DNA from: Brevibacillus dissolubilis
GTDB taxonomy: Bacteria > Bacillota > Bacilli > Brevibacillales > Brevibacillaceae
Assembly (NCBI RefSeq): GCF_006170445.1
Contig: NZ_VCNA01000007.1
Location: forward strand, 1 to 64,000
Direction: 5' to 3'
Length of the DNA: 64,000 bases
Shown here: piece by piece, positions 59,796-64,000 of the stretch
Position numbering within the stretch: position 1 is the stretch's first letter
Layout of the letters: each line of letters starts with the position of its first letter
The notes under the pieces: generated by a model
The model's input: only the letters and a program-made list of their open reading frames with translations
Databases searched by the model: none
Told to the model about the DNA's origin: nothing
Position numbers and translations under genes: made by a program

Positions 59796-60680
59796 GTGGA
59801 TACAAATAACAATATCCAAACTATAAAACAACCACTTACATATGAGGAACAAATTAATTTATTAAAGAGTCGGAATCTTCTGTTATTTAATGAAGAAAAA
59901 GCGATTCAATTCTTAAAAGGAGTGAATTACTACAGATGGAGTGCATATACTCTTTCGCTCAAAAGGGATAATGTGTTTAAAGAAGGGGTCACGTTTGAAC
60001 ATGTATGCAATCTGTACGAGTTTGATAAAAAATTAAGACATTTATTAATCCCGATGCTTGAAAGGGTCGAGATTTTATTTCGGACTCGTATCGCTTATCA
60101 TATTGCTCATCAATATGGGGCATTAGGATACGAAGAGAGTACCCATTTTGAAAATATCGATTTTCACCAGGAATTTATGAATAGAATGGAAGATGAAATC
60201 AAAAGAAACAAAAGAAATGAGTTTATTCTCCATCATAAACAAAAATATGGTGGGCAAATTCCAATATGGGTAGCGGTTGAGGTTATGTCATTTGGCGTTC
60301 TTTCTATGCTTTTTTCTAATATGAGGTCAACGGATAAAAAGAGTATAGCCGAACAGCTCGGTAACATACCGTCTGAGTATATTGAGAGTTGGCTTGTATG
60401 CTTAGCCTATGTGAGAAATGTATGTGCTCATTTTGGTAGATTATATAATAAAAAATTAGCTAAACGGCCAAAAATCTGGGGGAAGGACCGGAAGTATCTG
60501 ATTAGCTACGACCAGATATTCTCCATGATATTTGTCATTAAGAAATTTCTTGTTGGTACATCAGAATGGACTCATTTTGTAACCAATCTGGAAGCTCTCG
60601 TAGACCAATACGAGGAAGTAGAATTGAACCTAATCGGTTTTCCGGTAAATTGGCGGGAGATTCTCCGTCTCTCTTACTAA
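59796..60680 (+). CDS. Abi_2 (AbiD/AbiF) family abortive-infection protein
   Basis: 294-residue HEPN-type protein. Abi_2 features: LTYEEQINLLKSRNLLLFNE (~14-33), NYYRWSAYTL (~44-53), YEFDKKLRHLLIPMLERVEI (~74-93), and the putative RNase motif RNVCAH (R207-x4-H212), followed by RLYN. Family members block phage growth or act as RNA-cleaving toxins. GTG start with AGGGGG seven bases upstream. The gene is clearly AT-rich with A/T-ending codons, unlike the GC-rich fatty-acid genes on both sides, a sign of horizontal transfer. Its own promoter and flanking terminators isolate it from the neighbouring metabolic genes. Confidence 0.88.
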   Translation: MDTNNNIQTIKQPLTYEEQINLLKSRNLLLFNEEKAIQFLKGVNYYRWSAYTLSLKRDNVFKEGVTFEHVCNLYEFDKKLRHLLIPMLERVEILFRTRIAYHIAHQYGALGYEESTHFENIDFHQEFMNRMEDEIKRNKRNEFILHHKQKYGGQIPIWVAVEVMSFGVLSMLFSNMRSTDKKSIAEQLGNIPSEYIESWLVCLAYVRNVCAHFGRLYNKKLAKRPKIWGKDRKYLISYDQIFSMIFVIKKFLVGTSEWTHFVTNLEALVDQYEEVELNLIGFPVNWREILRLSY

Positions 60681-60693
60681 TATACATAAATTG

Positions 60694-60745
60694 TAGTAGC
60701 CGGATCTATCCATTTTTCCATTGAATGTGGACCGGCTACTTTTAT
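60694..60745 (+). terminator. Terminator after abi
   Basis: AGTAGCCGG (60695-60703) and CCGGCTACT (60732-60740), then TTTATTT. Confidence 0.88.
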
Positions 60746-60789
60746 TTCTGGATACAAATGTCCGCAAAGATGTAATTCTTCCTAATACA

Positions 60790-60849
60790 TTGACTAATCC
60801 CTGCGAACACGGCAAAATGGAGATAAGGATAAAAGTGAACGACCGCTCG
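60790..60849 (+). promoter_or_regulatory. Promoter and operator of the beta-oxidation operon
   Basis: TTGACT (60790-60795), 17-bp spacer, CAAAAT (60813-60818). TGAACGACCGCTCG (60836-60849) just downstream shares its core with the fadF operator at 57301, suggesting one TetR-type regulator for both units. Confidence 0.6.
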
Positions 60850-60905
60850 ATCAATTAGCATCATATGGTACCAGTAAGGAACCAATGTCGAAGGAGAGTG
60901 AAGAC

Positions 60906-62087
60906 ATGAAATCAGTTATCGTCAGTGCAGCACGTACACCGTTTGGCAAATTCGGCGGAGCATTGAAGGACGTTTTGGCTGTTGATCTGGGTGCAATCGC
61001 AATTAAGGAAGCGCTCACAAGAGCAGGTGTCCAAGGCGATCAAGTAGATGAAGTCATCATGGGGATGGTCGTACAGGCTGGAGCCGGTCAGGTTCCATCT
61101 CGACAGGCGGCACGCAAAGCAGGTCTGCCGTGGGATGTAGCCAGCGAGACGATCAACAAAGTCTGTGCCTCAGGAATGAGAGCGGTTACAATGGCGGATC
61201 AGATCATCCGCGCAGGCGACGCTGACATCCTGGTCGCGGGCGGCATGGAGAGCATGTCCAACGCACCGTACGCGATGCCGAATGCACGTAATGGCTTCCG
61301 CATGGGTGACGCCCAAGTCAAAGACCTGATGATGCACGATGGTCTCACTTGCCCGTTCGACCAGGTTCCGATGGCGATCCATGGCAGCAATGTGGCAGAA
61401 GAGTACGAAATTACCCGCGAAGCACAGGATGAGTGGGCACTCCGCTCCCAGCAACGCGCATCCCAAGCCGTGGCGAATGGCGTATTTGATGAAGAGATCG
61501 TAGCTGTGCCGATTCCACAGCGCAAAGGCGATCCGATCCTCGTTAACCGCGACGAAGCGCCACGTCCGGACACCACGCTTGAGGTACTGGCCAAACTGCC
61601 GCCAGTCTACAAAAAAGACGGCACGATCACCGCAGGCAACGCGCCTGGCATCAATGACGGTGCAGCAGCGATGGTAGTCATGTCCGAAGCAAAAGCACAA
61701 GAACTCGGTGTAAAACCGCTGGCAACCATCCTCGGTCATGCCCAAGTCGGAGCCGAAGCGCCTTATATCGCGACAACTCCGGGTCTTGCGATCAACAAGC
61801 TCCTCCAAAAAACAGGCGTGAAGCTGGAAGACATCGACCTTTTTGAAGTGAACGAAGCATTCGCAGCCGTTACCCTCACCAGTGGCAAGCTGGTAGGCTG
61901 GGACCCTGAAAAAGTAAACGTCAACGGCGGTGCCATCGCGTTGGGCCACCCGGTCGGGGCAAGCGGTGCGCGTATCATCATGCACCTGATCTACGAACTT
62001 CGCCGTCGCGGCGGTGGTCTTGGCGTAGCGGCAATCTGCTCCGGTGCGGCACAAGGCGACGCGATTCTGCTCCAAGTAGAAGCATAA
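60906..62087 (+). CDS. Acetyl-CoA acetyltransferase (thiolase)
   Basis: 393-residue biosynthetic/degradative thiolase. Catalytic Cys in VCASGMRAV (~88), His in NEAFAAV (~347-353), [16 protein letters not shown] (~341-356 region) and second Cys in CSGAAQGDA (~380). Start ATG 60906 has AAGGAGAG upstream. First gene of an operon with hydroxybutyryl-CoA dehydrogenase and acyl-CoA dehydrogenase, so it probably performs the last step of beta-oxidation or acetoacetyl-CoA exchange. A shared operator with fadF lies upstream. Confidence 0.94.
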   Translation: MKSVIVSAARTPFGKFGGALKDVLAVDLGAIAIKEALTRAGVQGDQVDEVIMGMVVQAGAGQVPSRQAARKAGLPWDVASETINKVCASGMRAVTMADQIIRAGDADILVAGGMESMSNAPYAMPNARNGFRMGDAQVKDLMMHDGLTCPFDQVPMAIHGSNVAEEYEITREAQDEWALRSQQRASQAVANGVFDEEIVAVPIPQRKGDPILVNRDEAPRPDTTLEVLAKLPPVYKKDGTITAGNAPGINDGAAAMVVMSEAKAQELGVKPLATILGHAQVGAEAPYIATTPGLAINKLLQKTGVKLEDIDLFEVNEAFAAVTLTSGKLVGWDPEKVNVNGGAIALGHPVGASGARIIMHLIYELRRRGGGLGVAAICSGAAQGDAILLQVEA

Positions 62088-62175
62088 GGTAATTCTTTTC
62101 TATAGATAAGCAATACCCGTATCATCGAACGATTTTTATTGAGACAGCCAATGGCAAAAGGGAGGCATTTTTACA

Positions 62176-63027
62176 GTGAACGTACAAACTTTCATGGTCG
62201 TAGGTGCAGGACAGATGGGCAGCGGAATCGCGCAGGTAGCAGCGCAAGCGGGCCTAAACGTAATTTTGAACGATATCAAACAAGATTTCGTTGAGCGCGG
62301 TCTCGGTATCATCACCAAGAACCTGTCCCGCAACGTAGAAAAAGGCAAAATGAGCGAAGATGACAAACAAGCTGTCCTCTCCCGCATCACCCTTTCCACT
62401 GATCTGGCTGACGGAAAAGGCGCAGATTTCGTAGTGGAAGCCGTAACTGAGAACATGGCAGTAAAGACCCAGATCTTCAAAACGCTTGACGAGGTATGCC
62501 CGCCGCATACCGTGCTTGCAAGCAATACTTCATCCCTGCCAATCACCGAGATTGCAGCGGTAACTAACCGTCCGGAGAAAGTAATCGGCATGCACTTCAT
62601 GAACCCGGTTCCTGTGATGAAGCTCGTTGAGATCATCCGCGGTCTGCAGACCTCTGACGAAGTGTACCAACTCACCGAAGACCTGTCCAAACAGATGAGC
62701 AAGGTTCCAGTCAGCGTCAACGACTTCCCAGGCTTCGTCTCCAACCGTGTCCTCATGCCGATGATTAATGAAGCGATCTTCTGCGTGTACGAAGGTGTAG
62801 CTACTCCAGAAGCGATCGACGAAGTGATGAAGCTCGGGATGAACCACCCAATGGGCCCACTCACGCTCGCTGACTTTATCGGTCTCGACACCTGCCTCTA
62901 CATCATGGAAGTTCTGTACGAAGGCTTTGGCGATTCCAAATACCGCCCTTGCCCACTCCTGCGCAAGTACGTAAAAGCAGGCTGGCTCGGCAAAAAATCC
63001 GGTCGCGGTTTCTACAACTACAGCTAA
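62176..63027 (+). CDS. 3-hydroxybutyryl-CoA dehydrogenase
   Basis: 283-residue NAD(P)-dependent enzyme of the Hbd/MmgB type. Rossmann start [19 protein letters not shown] (~8-26), catalytic His-containing [15 protein letters not shown] (~137-151), and [14 protein letters not shown] (~227-240) of the C-terminal domain. GTG start with GGGAGG ten bases upstream. Middle gene of thiolase-hbd-acyl-CoA dehydrogenase. Very strong C-ending codon bias. Confidence 0.95.
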   Translation: MNVQTFMVVGAGQMGSGIAQVAAQAGLNVILNDIKQDFVERGLGIITKNLSRNVEKGKMSEDDKQAVLSRITLSTDLADGKGADFVVEAVTENMAVKTQIFKTLDEVCPPHTVLASNTSSLPITEIAAVTNRPEKVIGMHFMNPVPVMKLVEIIRGLQTSDEVYQLTEDLSKQMSKVPVSVNDFPGFVSNRVLMPMINEAIFCVYEGVATPEAIDEVMKLGMNHPMGPLTLADFIGLDTCLYIMEVLYEGFGDSKYRPCPLLRKYVKAGWLGKKSGRGFYNYS

Positions 63028-63042
63028 GAAAGGACGTGCCAC

Positions 63043-64000
63043 ATGGATCTCCGTTTTACAGATGAACAAGAGATGATGCGTAAGATGGTACGCGACTTCG
63101 CCGAAAAAGAAATCGCGCCATTCGTACCCGTGATGGAAGAGACAGACGAATATCCGCTCCACATCATTAAGAAGATGGGCCAGATGGGCTTGATGGGGAT
63201 TCCGATTCCAGAAGAGTACGGCGGTTCTGGCGCGGACTTCACTTCCTATATTCTCGCAATTAACGAAATCTCCAAGGTGAGTGCGACAGTGGGTGTCATC
63301 CTCTCCGTACACACCTCCGTGGGTACTAACCCAATCCTCTACTTCGGCAATGAGGAGCAAAAACAAAAATACGTGCCAAAACTGGCTTCCGGCGAATATA
63401 TCGGGGCATTTGCCCTCACCGAGCCACAAGCAGGCTCTGATGCTTCCGGCATCCGCACCACCGCTGTCCGCAAAGGTGATCACTATGTCCTCAATGGCAG
63501 CAAGGTGTTCATCACCAATGGCGGTGAAGCAGAGATCTACATCACGTTTGCGGTAACCGACCCATCTGCGGGGAACAAGGGAATTTCCGCATTCATCGTG
63601 GATAAAGACACTCCGGGCTTCCAAGTTGGCAAGAAAGAAAAGAAAATGGGCCTGCACGGCTCCAACACCTGCGAGCTGATTTTTGACAACGCCATGGTGC
63701 CAGTAGAAAACCTGCTCGGCCAAGAAGGCGACGGTCTGAAAATCGCTCTCGGCAACCTTGACGTAGGTCGTATCGGGATCGCATCCCAAGCGCTCGGTAT
63801 CGCTGAGGCGGCGACCAAGTACGCGATCGACTATGCGAAAGAACGCGTCCAGTTCGGCAAACCAATCGCCAGCCTGCAAGGGATTTCTTTTAAACTGGCT
63901 GATATGGCGACCGCAACCGAAGCAGCCCGCCTGCTCGTCTACCGCGCCGCATCCTTGCGCAACCAAGGTCTCAAGTGCGGGATGGAAGCGTCCATGGCGA
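63043..64000 (+). CDS. Acyl-CoA dehydrogenase (3' end beyond the window)
   Basis: FAD enzyme of fatty-acid beta-oxidation, about 319 codons present and running off the right edge. Motifs: [20 protein letters not shown] (~1-20), [14 protein letters not shown] (~126-139), [16 protein letters not shown] (~158-173), and [17 protein letters not shown] (~265-281). ATG 63043 has AAAGGA upstream, 15 bp after the hbd stop. The catalytic Glu, near the C-terminus in this family, lies beyond the window. Expected to feed electrons to ETF and FadF. Confidence 0.94.
   Translation, partial: MDLRFTDEQEMMRKMVRDFAEKEIAPFVPVMEETDEYPLHIIKKMGQMGLMGIPIPEEYGGSGADFTSYILAINEISKVSATVGVILSVHTSVGTNPILYFGNEEQKQKYVPKLASGEYIGAFALTEPQAGSDASGIRTTAVRKGDHYVLNGSKVFITNGGEAEIYITFAVTDPSAGNKGISAFIVDKDTPGFQVGKKEKKMGLHGSNTCELIFDNAMVPVENLLGQEGDGLKIALGNLDVGRIGIASQALGIAEAATKYAIDYAKERVQFGKPIASLQGISFKLADMATATEAARLLVYRAASLRNQGLKCGMEASMA

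Noticed and set aside
62530-63966. 478-codon antisense frame across hbd and the acyl-CoA dehydrogenase gene
   Set aside because: Crosses two recognised genes on the other strand and has no coding signature of its own.

Overview
The window looks like chromosomal DNA of a GC-moderate, Gram-positive, spore-former-type Firmicute. Bacillus-type gene order is retained (ywfO-ywgA; ywhD ... pbpG-speE-speB ... ywiB), and there are S-layer homology (SLH) proteins, a Bacillus-type FadF, a sigma-54 activator next to kamA, Fur and CcpA sites and AAGGAGG ribosome binding sites. The gene mix and style suggest the Alicyclobacillaceae/Tumebacillus neighbourhood of Bacillales, but that placement is inference from memory and not a computed classification.

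Layout. 1-172: 3' end of a 23S rRNA with no 5S before the terminator. 0.3-4.35 kb (minus): potABCD polyamine uptake operon. 4.4-9.4 kb: Fur-controlled siderophore uptake, with two permeases, an ATPase and a FhuF-like reductase on the minus strand and a divergent binding lipoprotein. 9.4-12.1 kb: structured repeats, an ArsR regulator and an aldehyde dehydrogenase. 12.1-17.1 kb: secreted beta-amylase with a cre site, a TerB-like protein, an EAL protein and the rRNA methyltransferase RlmL. 17.1-27.2 kb: SLH/DUF4855 wall protein, a decayed yjdF fragment plus a PhzF protein, a DUF4062-GAF protein with a coupled 53-residue ORF, an MFS exporter behind a long structured leader, a DUF2500 protein, an M29 aminopeptidase and an RluA-type pseudouridine synthase. 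27.2-33.8 kb: Rrf2 regulator with an orphan sdhC, then a TetR-RND efflux operon. 33.8-35.7 kb: ywfO-ywgA. 35.9-45.5 kb: a surface-protein operon (membrane SLH-like protein, SLH protein, 1505-residue multidomain protein) followed by a PPC-domain lipase and a small membrane protein. 45.5-53.9 kb: ywhD, pbpG, speE, speB, an MFS exporter and ywiB. 53.9-57.1 kb: sigma-54 activator and kamA with a textbook -24/-12 promoter. 57.2-64.0 kb: fatty-acid oxidation genes (fadF, thiolase, hydroxybutyryl-CoA dehydrogenase, acyl-CoA dehydrogenase running off the end), interrupted by an AT-rich Abi_2 (AbiD/AbiF) HEPN gene.

The most interesting items are: (1) the abi gene preceded by a strong promoter, a short hairpin RNA and a terminator, which looks like an RNA-regulated abortive-infection or toxin-antitoxin unit; (2) two copies of an element (9407-9490 and 19981-20068) with a nearly identical 42-nt loop held by perfect 21/23-bp stems whose sequences differ but compensate, each just after a near-identical terminator; (3) a ~266-nt multi-helix leader with a terminator-like hairpin in front of the MFS gene at 22838-24133; (4) a long imperfect palindrome at 9717-9935; (5) paired operators linking regulators to targets (Rrf2-sdhC, ArsR-aldehyde dehydrogenase, a shared site in front of fadF and the thiolase).

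Polyamine metabolism recurs: uptake (potABCD), synthesis (agmatinase speB, spermidine synthase speE). All functional calls come from reading motifs by eye; no database search was run.
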